NCBI RefSeq assembly: GCF_022533585.1
Contig: NZ_CP092827.1
Coordinates: forward strand, 846,001 to 910,000
Reading direction: 5' to 3'
Length of the DNA: 64,000 bases
Origin: Pseudomonas sp. LS.1a
GTDB taxonomy: Bacteria; Pseudomonadota; Gammaproteobacteria; Pseudomonadales; Pseudomonadaceae
In this document: positions 16,569 to 25,599 of the stretch, in pieces
Position numbering within the stretch: position 1 is the first letter of the stretch
Layout of the letters: each line of letters begins with the position of its first letter
The notes under the pieces: generated by a model
The model's input: the letters and a program-made list of their open reading frames with translations, nothing else
Told to the model about the DNA's origin: nothing
The model's database searches: none
Made by a program: the position numbers and the translations under genes

Positions 16569-19280
16569 ATGACAGATCTGTCCCGTACGCATGGATTCAC
16601 CAGCCAGGCCCTGGGCCTGCTGGACGGGCGTTTCTTCCGGCCGCCCTTGCCGGACGGCCATGTGCCGCGCCTGCGCCTGTGCCAGCGGCTGCAGGCCGGC
16701 CTCGGCGGGCGGCTGTTGTTGGTCAATGCCCCGGCGGGTTTCGGCAAGAGCTCCCTGGCCATCGAATTTTGCGAAGCGCTGCCCGAGCACTGGCGTAGCC
16801 TGTGGCTGGGCCTGAGCCAACGGGATGCCGACCCGGGCCGCTTCCTCGAACGCCTGCTCGAAGGCCTGCAGCAGTACTGCCCGGCGCTGGGCGGCCAGGC
16901 CATGGGCCTGCTGAAAATGCGCCAGCGCCACCAGCCGTTCGCCTTCGAGGAATGGCTCGACGGTCTGCTCGACGAGCTGGCGCTGTACCTGCAAGCCGAT
17001 ACGCCCTTGTTGCTGGTGCTGGACGACTATCACCTGGCCCAGGGGCCAGTGCTCGACCGTTGCCTGCAGTTCTTCCTCAATCACCTGCCCCCCGGGCTGG
17101 TGCTGCTGGTCACCAGCCGCCAGCGCCCGGACTGGCACCTGGCGCGCCTGCGCCTGTCGCGGCAACTGGTCGAACTCAACGAGCAGGACTTGCGCCTGAC
17201 CGCCGAGGAGTCGCTGGCGGTGATCGGTCGCCAGCCCACCGGCCTGCGTGGCCAGGCCCTGGACAATCTGATCCAGCGCAGTGACGGTTGGGTGGCCGGG
17301 TTGCGTTTCTGGCAACTGGCGGCCAGCGAGTCCGCTGACGAGCATGCCTTGCCCCAGGCCTTGCATGGCGGTGAGGGGCTGATCCGCGATTATCTGCTGG
17401 AAGAAGTCATCGACATGCTGCCCGCCGACGTGCAGGCCTTCCTGTACGACACGGCCTGCCAGGAACGGTTCTGTGCCCCGTTGTGCGATGCCATACGCGG
17501 CCGCCATGACAGTGCCGCGATCCTGCGTTTCCTGCAGGCGCACCAGGTGTTCCTGGTGCCGCTGGACGAGCATGGCCACTGGTTCCGCTATCACCACCTG
17601 TTCTCCGACCTGCTGCGCAGCCGCCAGGCCAGCGAGCCGCTGGCCGGCCTGCAGTTGCGCGCCTGCCGCTGGTTCGAAAGCCAAGGCTTGCTGGACGAAG
17701 CGGTGGAGCAGGCGCTGCGTGCCGGGCATCTGGATGTCGCCGCCGGCCTGGTACAGAGCCTGTCCGAGGAACAACTGCTGGCTGAACAGAACGTCGGCAT
17801 GTTGCTGCGCTGGAAGATGGACCTGCCCGACAGCCTGCTCATCAGCACGCCACGGCTGATCGTTCTGTACAGCTGGGCATTGGGCCTGGCGTGCCAGCTG
17901 GATGCGGCCGAGGAGCTGGCGGGTTACCTCAGCCGCTTCCTGCCCGCACCTTCGGCAACCGCGCAAAAGTCCATGCTGGCCCAGTGGCTGGCGCTGAGTG
18001 GTGTGATCGCCCGTGGCCGTGGCGACCGCGAGCGTACCCTGGCCTATTGCAGCGAAGCGCTGCAGAGCCTGCCGAGCAAGCGTTATGGCCAACGCCTGGT
18101 ATGCCTGTCGACGCTGTCCAACCTGGCGATTGCCGATGGCGATTTCTGGCGGGCCCGTGGCTGGAACCGCGAGGCCCTGGAACTGGCCCAGCGTGTCGGC
18201 AACCCATTGTTCGAGGCCCTGGCCCATTACGACCGGGCGCGGGTGCTGCATGCCCGTGGCGAGGTGTTGCGCGCGCTGGACGAAGTGCGCCAGGGGCTGC
18301 AGCGACTGCAAGGGCTGTCGGCACAGCGCCTGTATGCCGTGCGCGCCCGTCTGACGCTTTACGAAGGCTACCTGCTGGTCTCGCGCCTGCAGCCGGCCCA
18401 GGGCCGTGCCCGTTTGCGTGCGGGGCTGGGCGAGGCGCGGGCCTGCCGCGACATCAGCGTGCTCATCGGCCACTGCGTGATCGCTACGCTCGATGGCCGG
18501 GAAGGGCACTTTGCCGAAGCCTTTGCCGAACTGGCCGAGGCCGAGCGGTTGATGCACATCTGGGATGTGCCGCCGGTCTACTACCTGGCCATGATCACCC
18601 TGGTCAAATGCGAGTTGTGGCTGGCCCAGGGGCGCATTGACCTGGCCGAGTCCTGGCTGCTGCGCCTGGGCCAGACCTATGGTGGCGAGCAACCCGCGGC
18701 GGCCCCGGAGTTCCACCCGTTGCTGCCGTTGCACATCGCCTTGCAGCAGGCATTGCTCGAGCGTATCCAGTCGCGCAGCGACGACGCGGCGCAACGCCTG
18801 GCCGGCCTGGTCGAGCGCGGCCAGGCCAGTGGCGGCATGATGCTCTGCGTCAGTGCCCTGTGCCAGTGGCTTGGCTTGTTGCTGGGCGAAGGCCGGGAAG
18901 GGCAGGCCGCCCAGTTGTTGCCAAGGTTGCTGGAAGCAGCCCATGGCGGCGTGCTGCAACCCTTTCAGCCTTTGCTGGAGCAACACCCGCAGTGGCTTCT
19001 TGAACAGTTGCAGGCAGTTGCCGCTTGCCCGGTACAGGCCGAACTGCTCAAGCGCTTGCCGCAAATGCCAAGCGCCAGCACCGGCGAGGCCCTGAGTGGC
19101 CGCGAGCTGGCCGTGCTCGAGTTGATTGCCCAGGGTTGTTCCAACCAGCAGATCAGCGAGCGGTTGTTCATTTCCCTGCACACGGTGAAAACCCACGCCA
19201 GCCATATCAACAGCAAGCTGGGTGTGGAGCGGCGTACCCAGGCGGTGGCCAAGGCCAAATCCCTGGGGTTGCTGGCATGA
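16569..19280 (+). CDS. MalT-type LuxR-family transcriptional activator
   Basis: A 903-residue STAND-class regulator. A Walker A motif (NAPAGFGKSS, Lys60) and a Walker B (LLLVLDDYHLA, about 146-156) form the N-terminal NTPase. A long alpha-helical, TPR-like sensor region fills about residues 380-830. A LuxR-type HTH closes the protein (LSGRELAVLELIAQGCSNQQ, recognition helix around SLHTVKTHASH). Such proteins activate transcription after binding an inducer and ATP; AlkS and MalT are relatives. Its position right after the acyl-CoA ligase/DUF1302/DUF1329 genes suggests it controls them in response to a fatty acid or ester-derived signal. The inducer is unknown. Confidence 0.9.
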   Translation: MTDLSRTHGFTSQALGLLDGRFFRPPLPDGHVPRLRLCQRLQAGLGGRLLLVNAPAGFGKSSLAIEFCEALPEHWRSLWLGLSQRDADPGRFLERLLEGLQQYCPALGGQAMGLLKMRQRHQPFAFEEWLDGLLDELALYLQADTPLLLVLDDYHLAQGPVLDRCLQFFLNHLPPGLVLLVTSRQRPDWHLARLRLSRQLVELNEQDLRLTAEESLAVIGRQPTGLRGQALDNLIQRSDGWVAGLRFWQLAASESADEHALPQALHGGEGLIRDYLLEEVIDMLPADVQAFLYDTACQERFCAPLCDAIRGRHDSAAILRFLQAHQVFLVPLDEHGHWFRYHHLFSDLLRSRQASEPLAGLQLRACRWFESQGLLDEAVEQALRAGHLDVAAGLVQSLSEEQLLAEQNVGMLLRWKMDLPDSLLISTPRLIVLYSWALGLACQLDAAEELAGYLSRFLPAPSATAQKSMLAQWLALSGVIARGRGDRERTLAYCSEALQSLPSKRYGQRLVCLSTLSNLAIADGDFWRARGWNREALELAQRVGNPLFEALAHYDRARVLHARGEVLRALDEVRQGLQRLQGLSAQRLYAVRARLTLYEGYLLVSRLQPAQGRARLRAGLGEARACRDISVLIGHCVIATLDGREGHFAEAFAELAEAERLMHIWDVPPVYYLAMITLVKCELWLAQGRIDLAESWLLRLGQTYGGEQPAAAPEFHPLLPLHIALQQALLERIQSRSDDAAQRLAGLVERGQASGGMMLCVSALCQWLGLLLGEGREGQAAQLLPRLLEAAHGGVLQPFQPLLEQHPQWLLEQLQAVAACPVQAELLKRLPQMPSASTGEALSGRELAVLELIAQGCSNQQISERLFISLHTVKTHASHINSKLGVERRTQAVAKAKSLGLLA

Positions 19281-19439
19281 TTCTGGCCCTGCAGGGCATT
19301 GCCCGCTAAAGTAATGGCCCGAGGCCATGGTTCGTGGCCGCCAATGCTCTACCCTCATCTTTCCCGACCAGCTGCCGATACAGCGATCGGTGGCATCGCC
19401 TCGCGCGATTTTTCAATTATTCCAAGGCAGGTCGTGTTG

Positions 19440-21047
19440 ATGCTGCAGTACGGGCAAAAGAGCTTTCTGATCGTCGACGACTTTACCGACTTTCGCACGT
19501 CGACCCGTTCCATGCTGCGCGAGCTGGGCGTGCGTGACGTGGACACCGCCGACAGCGGCGAGCAGGCGCTGCGCATGTGCGCGCAAAAGCGCTATGACGT
19601 CATCCTGCAGGACTTCCACCTGGGCGACGGCAAGAAGAACGGCCAGCAGGTGCTCGAAGACCTGATTCTCGACAAGCACATCAGCCATGAGTGCATATTC
19701 ATCATGGTCACGGCCGAGAGCAGCCAGGCCATTGTCCTGAGCGCCATCGAGCACGAGCCTGATGCCTACCTGACCAAACCGTTCAACCGGGTTGGCCTGG
19801 CCCAGCGCGTCGAGAAGCTGTACCAGCGCAAGACCCTGCTCAAGCCGATCCTGCAGGCCCTGGACCGCAATCGCCCGGCCGAAGTGCTGGCGGCCTGCGC
19901 CGAGCTGTGCAAGCGTGACCCGCGCCTGGCCCCGCTGTGCCTGCGCTATCGGGCCGATGCCTTGCGCAACCTCAACCGTTTCGAGGAGCTGGAGAAGTTC
20001 CTCAAGGCCATCCTGGCCAGCCGCCCGCAGCCGTGGGTGTATTCGGCGTTGGGCAGCCTGATGCACAAGCGTGGCCAGAATGCCCAGGCTCAGGGTGTGT
20101 ACGAGCAGGCGCTGAAGGCCTTCCCGATCATGCCAGGCCTGTACGATGGCATGGCCGAGGTGCTGGTGGCCCAAGGCGAAACCAGGCGTGCGCAGAACAT
20201 GCTTGAGGAAGCCGTGCGCCTGTCGCCATTGTCGGTGCGTCGGCAGTCAACGTTGGGCAAGCTGGCGTTGGAAAACGAAGACTTCGAGAGTGCCTCGAAG
20301 GCGTTCCGCCATGCGGTAAACCAGGGCCAGAGCTCACGCTACAAGGACCCCGAGAACAACCTGGGCCTGGTGCAGGCGCTGATGAGCAAGAATGCCGGCT
20401 TTGGCCTGGATGCGCGCACCCGGGTCGAGATCAACAGTACGCTCAGCGAAGTGGCCAAGGACAACCCCGAGGACCAGGGGCTGCAGGTGCGTGCCCGCAT
20501 GATGAAGGCCGCCAGCCTGCAGCAGGCCGGCGACCCTGAAACGGCTGCCAAGCTGACCGAACAGGCGATCCAGCGCCTGGACAAGATGAACCAGTTCTTC
20601 TCGGTCGATTCGGCCCTGACCGTTGCCGCGCAGCTGCAGGCCATGGGGCAGGAAGCCGCCGCCATCGGCGTGCTGAAGAGCTGTGTGGAAAGTTATGGCG
20701 ATGACCCCAAGGTCATGGAGAGGGTCGGCAAGCTGACGGACGACCCCAGCGTGCTCAACGCCATCACCGAAGCGGTCACGCTCAATCGCCAGGGGGTGCG
20801 CAGTTACCAGGGCGGGCAGCTCGGCGAGGCGTTGCAACTGTTCCGCAAAGCGCTGGGTTTGCAACCGAAGAACATCAGCATCGCCCTCAATACTGCCCAG
20901 GCGCTGCTGCGCATCGGCGGTGACAGCCCTCAGCCGGCGATCATGCAGGAGTGTCGCGACGCCCTGAGCAGCGTGGCCGGCATCCCCGCCAGCGACAACC
21001 GCTACGACCGCTACCGCAAACTGCACATCCGAGTGTTCGGCGCATGA
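19440..21047 (+). CDS. Response regulator with TPR-like C-terminal region
   Basis: A 535-residue two-component regulator without a DNA-binding domain. The receiver domain covers about residues 8-130: acidic DD at 13-14, phospho-acceptor Asp58 (ILQDFHLGDG), Thr near 86 and Lys in LTKPF near 107. The rest, about 140-535, is helical with TPR-like units (ALGSLMHKRGQNAQAQGVYE, then LFRKALGLQPKNISIALNTA). Output is therefore likely by protein-protein contact. Start: ATG 19440; a GTG six bases upstream is an alternative. The TGA overlaps the ATG of the kinase gene (ATGA), indicating a cognate pair. Confidence 0.85.
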   Translation: MLQYGQKSFLIVDDFTDFRTSTRSMLRELGVRDVDTADSGEQALRMCAQKRYDVILQDFHLGDGKKNGQQVLEDLILDKHISHECIFIMVTAESSQAIVLSAIEHEPDAYLTKPFNRVGLAQRVEKLYQRKTLLKPILQALDRNRPAEVLAACAELCKRDPRLAPLCLRYRADALRNLNRFEELEKFLKAILASRPQPWVYSALGSLMHKRGQNAQAQGVYEQALKAFPIMPGLYDGMAEVLVAQGETRRAQNMLEEAVRLSPLSVRRQSTLGKLALENEDFESASKAFRHAVNQGQSSRYKDPENNLGLVQALMSKNAGFGLDARTRVEINSTLSEVAKDNPEDQGLQVRARMMKAASLQQAGDPETAAKLTEQAIQRLDKMNQFFSVDSALTVAAQLQAMGQEAAAIGVLKSCVESYGDDPKVMERVGKLTDDPSVLNAITEAVTLNRQGVRSYQGGQLGEALQLFRKALGLQPKNISIALNTAQALLRIGGDSPQPAIMQECRDALSSVAGIPASDNRYDRYRKLHIRVFGA

Positions 21048-21736
21048 ATCAAGACAATCAGGGGCTGGATTTTTCCACGGTGATCGCCTCCACCGTGCAC
21101 GACCTGAAGAATTCCCTGTCGGCGCTGATCCAGTCCCACAACCAGTGGGTGCAGCGCTTGCCCGAGGAGCTGCGCGGTGGTGCCGAGCAGGGGGTGATGG
21201 AGCATGAGTTTCGCCACCTCAACGGCATGCTGGTGCAGTTGCTGGGGTTGTACAAACTGGGCGTGAACCAGCTGCCGGTGTGCCCGGACTACCACGAACT
21301 GGACGACTTCATCGAAGCCCAGCTGGCCGCGCACGAGGAAGTGCTCAAGCACAAGGATATCCTTGCTACCTGGCGCATCGATACCGACAACCCACTGGGC
21401 TTCTTCGACCGCGAGCTGGTGGCCTCGGTAATCGCCAACGTGATCACCAACGCCACCCGCTTTGCCGCGCATGCCTTGCTGATCACCATCGAAGAGGCAG
21501 ACAACCAGCTGGCCATCTGCGTCAACGATGACGGCCCGGGTTATCCACAGCGCATGCTCGAACGCCAGGAGGAATTCATCCAGGGTATCGACTCGACCAG
21601 CGGCAGTACCGGCCTGGGCCTGTATTTTGCGGCGCGGATCGCGGCACTGCATGAAAGCGGCGGGGTACGCGGGCGGATCGAGATCTCCAATGGCGGGGCG
21701 CTTGGGGGAGGGTTGTTCAGGTTGTTCTTGCCTTAG
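21044..21736 (+). CDS. Minimal soluble sensor histidine kinase
   Basis: A 230-residue kinase with no signal peptide, membrane helix or sensor domain. The H-box is STVHDLKNSLSAL at about residues 16-28 (His19). The ATP-binding domain shows the N-box (VIANVITNATRFA), G1 (CVNDDGPGYP) and G2 (GSTGLGLYFAARI). It starts inside the stop of the preceding regulator gene (4-base overlap), so the pair is translated together. Sensing must come from a partner protein or the cytoplasm. A perfect-looking 66-base palindrome begins directly at its stop codon. Confidence 0.85.
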   Translation: MNQDNQGLDFSTVIASTVHDLKNSLSALIQSHNQWVQRLPEELRGGAEQGVMEHEFRHLNGMLVQLLGLYKLGVNQLPVCPDYHELDDFIEAQLAAHEEVLKHKDILATWRIDTDNPLGFFDRELVASVIANVITNATRFAAHALLITIEEADNQLAICVNDDGPGYPQRMLERQEEFIQGIDSTSGSTGLGLYFAARIAALHESGGVRGRIEISNGGALGGGLFRLFLP

Positions 21737-21802
21737 GATGTGTGGTGCCTTTGAGATCGAGCGCCGCGCGGGCGGCGCTCGATCTCAAAGGCGCCACACA
21801 TC
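21737..21802. repeat. 66-base near-perfect palindrome
   Basis: Two 31-base arms with a single mismatch and a GCGG loop, starting next to the kinase stop codon. The arms contain GAGATCGAGCGCCGC. Related but shorter sequences occur at 27072-27097, 27300-27320 and 30041-30067, so this is a second repeat family beside the REP units. It may act as a terminator or mRNA 3'-end stabiliser. Confidence 0.8.
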
Positions 21803-21882
21803 TCAAGACATGAACCTCGTGCACCCACCCCAATTTCCTGTCAGGCTCTCAGCAGAACTCCAGCTTTGCCATCGAGAACACC

Positions 21883-22527
21883 ATGACCCAAGCCCCGCCT
21901 GCGCTCATCCGCGAAACCTTCCCCGTAGGCCCTCTGCAATGCAACTGCACCCTGATCGGCGACCCGCTGACCAGGAAGGCCATCGTCGTCGACCCGGGGG
22001 GTGACCCGGACAAGATCCTTGCACGCCTGCAGGCCCACGGCCTGACGCTGGTGAGCATCATCCACACCCACGCGCATTTCGATCACTTCCTCGCCTCGGG
22101 CAAGCTCAAGGAACTGACCGGCGCTACGCTGCACTTGCACAAGGATGACCAGGCGCTATGGGACAACCTGGAAATGCAATGCCAGATGTTCGGCGTGCCG
22201 TACACCCCGGTACCTGCGCCAGACCGTTGGCTGGGGGATGACGAGGAGCTGGCCTGCGGCTGTGGCGTGGCCCTGCATACGCCAGGCCACACGCCGGGCT
22301 CGATGAGCTTCTGGTTTGCCGATGCGAAGCTGCTGATCGCCGGCGATACCCTGTTCCGCCGTGGCATTGGCCGTACCGATCTGTGGGGCGGCGACCAGCG
22401 GGCTATCGTACGTTCCATCAAGGAGCGGCTGTACCGGCTGGACGAGGAGGCCATCGTGGTGACCGGCCACGGGCCCGATACCCGCCTGGGCGACGAAATG
22501 CGCGAAAACCCCTTCGTGCGTGCCTGA
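21883..22527 (+). CDS. Metallo-beta-lactamase-fold hydrolase (glyoxalase II-like)
   Basis: A 214-residue metal-dependent hydrolase. The metal motif HTHAHFDH (residues 61-68, giving H-x-H-x-D-H) and later His residues in LHTPGHTPGSMSF and VVTGHGPDT complete a two-metal site. The gene is of the small hydroxyacylglutathione hydrolase-like/YcbL type, about 210 residues and lacking the C-terminal glutathione-binding domain of true GloB. Thioester hydrolysis is plausible but the substrate is unknown. It stands alone between the kinase palindrome and the OmpA-type gene. Confidence 0.85.
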   Translation: MTQAPPALIRETFPVGPLQCNCTLIGDPLTRKAIVVDPGGDPDKILARLQAHGLTLVSIIHTHAHFDHFLASGKLKELTGATLHLHKDDQALWDNLEMQCQMFGVPYTPVPAPDRWLGDDEELACGCGVALHTPGHTPGSMSFWFADAKLLIAGDTLFRRGIGRTDLWGGDQRAIVRSIKERLYRLDEEAIVVTGHGPDTRLGDEMRENPFVRA

Positions 22528-22635
22528 TGGCACATGAAGGCACTTTCATGGAATTTTTCGTTGCCGATGCAATCCAAGGCTGGCATAGATCCCGTTATGA
22601 TCTGCCGCATTCATGAATTCAGTAGGAGCTTGTCC

Positions 22636-23355
22636 ATGTTCACCATGCGTCGTCTGATTATCGTCGCAACCGCCGCTGCCCTGATGACCGGCTGTGCCGG
22701 CCAGAACCCTTATGACAGCCAGGGCCAGGCGCAGGGCTCCACGGGGATGAGCAAGACCGCCAAGTACGGCGGCCTGGGCGCGCTGGCCGGTGCTATCGCC
22801 GGTGCCGCCATCGACCACAACAACCGTGGCAAGGGTGCACTGATCGGCGCCGCCGCCGTAGGTGCCGCTGCAGCCGGTTATGGCTACTACGCCGACAAGC
22901 AGGAAGCCGAGCTGCGCGCACAGATGGCCAACACTGGTGTGGAAGTGCAGCGCCAGGGTGACCAGATCAAGCTGATCATGCCGGGCAACATCACCTTCGC
23001 CACCGATTCGGCCAACATCGCGCCAAGCTTCTACTCGCCGCTGAACAACCTGGCCGGCTCGTTCAAGCAGTTCAACCAGAACACCATCGAAGTGGTTGGC
23101 TTCACCGACAGCACTGGCAGCCGCCAGCACAACATGGACCTGTCCCAGCGCCGTGCGCAGGCGGTCAGCACCTACCTGACCTCGCAGGGTGTGGATGCCT
23201 CGCGTATCTCGGTACGTGGCATGGGCCCGGATCAGCCGATCGCCAGCAACGCTGACGCCAATGGCCGCGCGCAGAACCGTCGTGTGGAAGTGAACCTGAA
23301 GCCGATCCCGGGGCAGCAGTATGACCAGCAAGGTCAGGTTCAGCAGTATCCCTGA
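22636..23355 (+). CDS. OmpA-family lipoprotein with glycine zipper
   Basis: A 239-residue envelope protein. The lipobox LMTGC gives a lipidated Cys near residue 19. A glycine-zipper segment follows (GGLGALAGAIAGAAI and GALIGAAAVGAAAAG, about residues 40-80). The C-terminal OmpA domain (about 110-225) has the peptidoglycan-binding signature FTDSTGSRQHNMDLSQRRAQ and the final NRRVEVNL. It likely tethers the outer membrane to peptidoglycan (YiaD-like). The ATG at 22636 follows AGGAGC. It ends before a REP pair and a terminator. Confidence 0.9.
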   Translation: MFTMRRLIIVATAAALMTGCAGQNPYDSQGQAQGSTGMSKTAKYGGLGALAGAIAGAAIDHNNRGKGALIGAAAVGAAAAGYGYYADKQEAELRAQMANTGVEVQRQGDQIKLIMPGNITFATDSANIAPSFYSPLNNLAGSFKQFNQNTIEVVGFTDSTGSRQHNMDLSQRRAQAVSTYLTSQGVDASRISVRGMGPDQPIASNADANGRAQNRRVEVNLKPIPGQQYDQQGQVQQYP

Positions 23356-23368
23356 TCGATCAGAGTGA

Positions 23369-23456
23369 CCCTGTGGGAGCGGGTTCACCCGCGAACACCG
23401 GCGTAGCCGGTGCCAAACACCGCGTCGCATTCTTCGCGGGTTAACCCGCTCCCACT
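23369..23456. repeat. REP inverted pair
   Basis: Forward unit GGGAGCGGGTTCACCCGCGAA and reverse unit TTCGCGGGTTAACCCGCTCC, joined by a small hairpin (CACCGGCGTAGCCGGTG). Confidence 0.85.
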
Positions 23457-23482
23457 GGGGCTGCAAGGCAGCCCCTGTTTTT
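23457..23482 (+). terminator. Terminator after the OmpA-type gene
   Basis: GGGGCTGC/GCAGCCCC stem followed by TGTTTTTA; it overlaps the pta stop codon, so it may also serve the convergent pta gene. Confidence 0.7.
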
Positions 23483-25568
23483 AGCCCGCCACGCTCGCCT
23501 GAATCGCCGTCAGGGCAATGGTATGCACGATATCGTCAACCTGCGCCCCGCGCGGCAAGTCGTTCACCGGCTTGCGCAACCCTTGCAGCATCGGCCCCAG
23601 GCTGACCCCGTCGGTGCTGCGCTGCACCGCCTTGTGGGTCGTGTTGCCGGTATTCAGGTCCGGGAACACGAACACCGTTGCACGCCCGGCCACCGGGCTG
23701 TTCGGCGCCAGTTCTCGTGCAATCGCCGGGTTGGCCGCCGCGTCATACTGCAGTGGCCCGTCGATCAGCAGCTCCTGCGCCGCACCCTGTGCCAGGCGGG
23801 TTGCTTCACGCACTTTCCCGACCTCTTCATCGCTGGCCGAATCGCTTGAGTAACTGATCATCGCCACCCGCGGCGCGATGCCGAAGGCCTGCGCAGATTC
23901 GGCACTCTGCCGGGCGATCTCGGCCAGTTCGGCAGCGCTCGGGTGCGGGTTCATCACGCAGTCGCCGTACACCAGCACCTGCTCGGGGAACAGCATGAAG
24001 AACACCGACGACACCAGGCTTGAGCCCGGTGCGGTCTTGATCAGCTGCAGGGCCGGGCGGATGGTGTTGGCAGTGGAGTGCACCAGGCCCGAGACCAGGC
24101 CGTCCACTTCGTCCAGGGCCAGCATCATGGTGCCGATCACCACCGGGTCTTCCAGTTGCTGCTCGGCCATTGGCGCATTGAGGTTCTTGCTCTTGCGCAG
24201 CTCGACCATCGGCTCCACATAGCGCCCGCGAATCAGCTCGGGGTCGAGAATCTCCAGGCCCGGCGGCAAGGTGATGCCTTGGGCGCGGGCCACGGCGTCG
24301 ACATCCTCGGGCTTGGCCAGTAGCACGCAGCGGGCAATGCCGCGGGCCTGGCAGATGGCCGCAGCCTGCACCAGCAGCGGCTCGGCACCTTCCGGCAGGA
24401 CGATGCGCTTGTTGGCCTGCTGTGCCCGCTGGATCAGCTGGTAGCGGAACACTGCCGGCGACAGGCGCAGTTCGCGTGGGGTGCCGCAACGCTGGTGCAG
24501 CCAGGCGGCGTCGAGGTGGCTGGCGACGAAGTCGGTGATGAATTCGGCGCGCTCGCGGTCGTCCACCGGGATTTCGCGGTTCAGCGAATTGAGCTGGTTG
24601 GCGGTGTCGTACGAGCCGGTACTGACCGACAGGATCGGCAGGCCGGCCTGCAGGGCACCACGGCACAGACCAAGGATGCGTGCGTCAGGTTTGCTGTCGC
24701 TGGTCAGCAGCAGGCCGGCCAGTGGGACGCCGTTGATCGCTGCGAGGCTGACGGCGAGGATGATGTCGTCGCGGTCGCCCGGGGTCACCACCAGCGTGCC
24801 CGAGGTGAGCAGTGGCACCGTGTTGGCCACGGTGCGCGCGCAGATGATGATCTTGCTCATGCGCCGCTGCTCGTAGTCACCGGCATTGAGCACCTGGGCA
24901 CCGAGCAGGTCGGCCACGTCGCGGGTGCGCGGGGCGTTCAGTTCGGGCTGGTAGGGGATGCAGCCGAGCAGGCGGAAGTCGTTGCCGCGCAGCAGTGGCG
25001 AGTGCTCGCGCAGGCGGGTGGAAAAGTCCGCCATGCTTTCGTCGGTGCGCACTTTGTTGAGGATGACCCCGAGCACCTTCGGGTCGCGTGGGCCGCCGAA
25101 CAGCTGGGCCTGCAGTTCGACCCGCCCGGACAGTTCACTGAGCACTTCGTTTTCCGGTGCCGACACCAGGATCACCTCGGCATCCAGGCTCTTGGCCAGG
25201 TGCAGGTTGACCCGCGCGGCGTAGCTGGCATGGCGCGTAGGCACCATGCCCTCGACCACCACCACGTCGTTACCGATGCAGGCTTGCTGGTAAAGACGGA
25301 TGATTTCTTCGAGCAACTCGTCCAGCTGGCCATCGCCAAGCATGCGCTCGACGTGGGCCAGGCTCAGCGGCACGGGGGGCTTGATGCCGTGGGTGCGGGC
25401 GACCAGCTCGGTGGAGCGCTCGGGGCCGGTGTCACCCGGGTGGGGCTGGGCGATCGGCTTGAAGAAACCGACCTTCAGGCCGGCGCGCTCCAGGGTGCGC
25501 ACCAGGCCCAGGCTGATGGAGGTCAGGCCGACACCGAAGTCGGTCGGCGCAATGAAAAATGTCTGCAT
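23481..25568 (-). CDS. pta: Phosphate acetyltransferase
   Basis: A 695-residue long-form Pta that interconverts acetyl-CoA and acetyl phosphate. The N-terminal part (MQTFFIAPTDFGVGLTSISLG) is the P-loop-like CobQ/BioD-type domain, followed by a DRTGG domain (VVTPGDRDDIILAVSLAAINGV). The C-terminal catalytic domain starts near residue 375 and has SVFFMLFPEQVLVYGDCVMNPHP and the final TVFVFPDLNTGNTTHKAVQR. The ATG at 25568 begins the conserved N terminus. No ackA gene is visible in the window, unlike the common ackA-pta pairing. Confidence 0.95.
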   Translation of the reverse strand: MQTFFIAPTDFGVGLTSISLGLVRTLERAGLKVGFFKPIAQPHPGDTGPERSTELVARTHGIKPPVPLSLAHVERMLGDGQLDELLEEIIRLYQQACIGNDVVVVEGMVPTRHASYAARVNLHLAKSLDAEVILVSAPENEVLSELSGRVELQAQLFGGPRDPKVLGVILNKVRTDESMADFSTRLREHSPLLRGNDFRLLGCIPYQPELNAPRTRDVADLLGAQVLNAGDYEQRRMSKIIICARTVANTVPLLTSGTLVVTPGDRDDIILAVSLAAINGVPLAGLLLTSDSKPDARILGLCRGALQAGLPILSVSTGSYDTANQLNSLNREIPVDDRERAEFITDFVASHLDAAWLHQRCGTPRELRLSPAVFRYQLIQRAQQANKRIVLPEGAEPLLVQAAAICQARGIARCVLLAKPEDVDAVARAQGITLPPGLEILDPELIRGRYVEPMVELRKSKNLNAPMAEQQLEDPVVIGTMMLALDEVDGLVSGLVHSTANTIRPALQLIKTAPGSSLVSSVFFMLFPEQVLVYGDCVMNPHPSAAELAEIARQSAESAQAFGIAPRVAMISYSSDSASDEEVGKVREATRLAQGAAQELLIDGPLQYDAAANPAIARELAPNSPVAGRATVFVFPDLNTGNTTHKAVQRSTDGVSLGPMLQGLRKPVNDLPRGAQVDDIVHTIALTAIQASVAG

Positions 25569-25599
25569 GCGTGCTTCTCGAAATAAGCGGTGCAAGAAA

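Noticed and set aside
16515..19358. 947-codon minus-strand frame across the LuxR-type regulator
   Set aside because: Antisense shadow with Gln/Ala-rich translation; the plus-strand product has Walker and HTH motifs.
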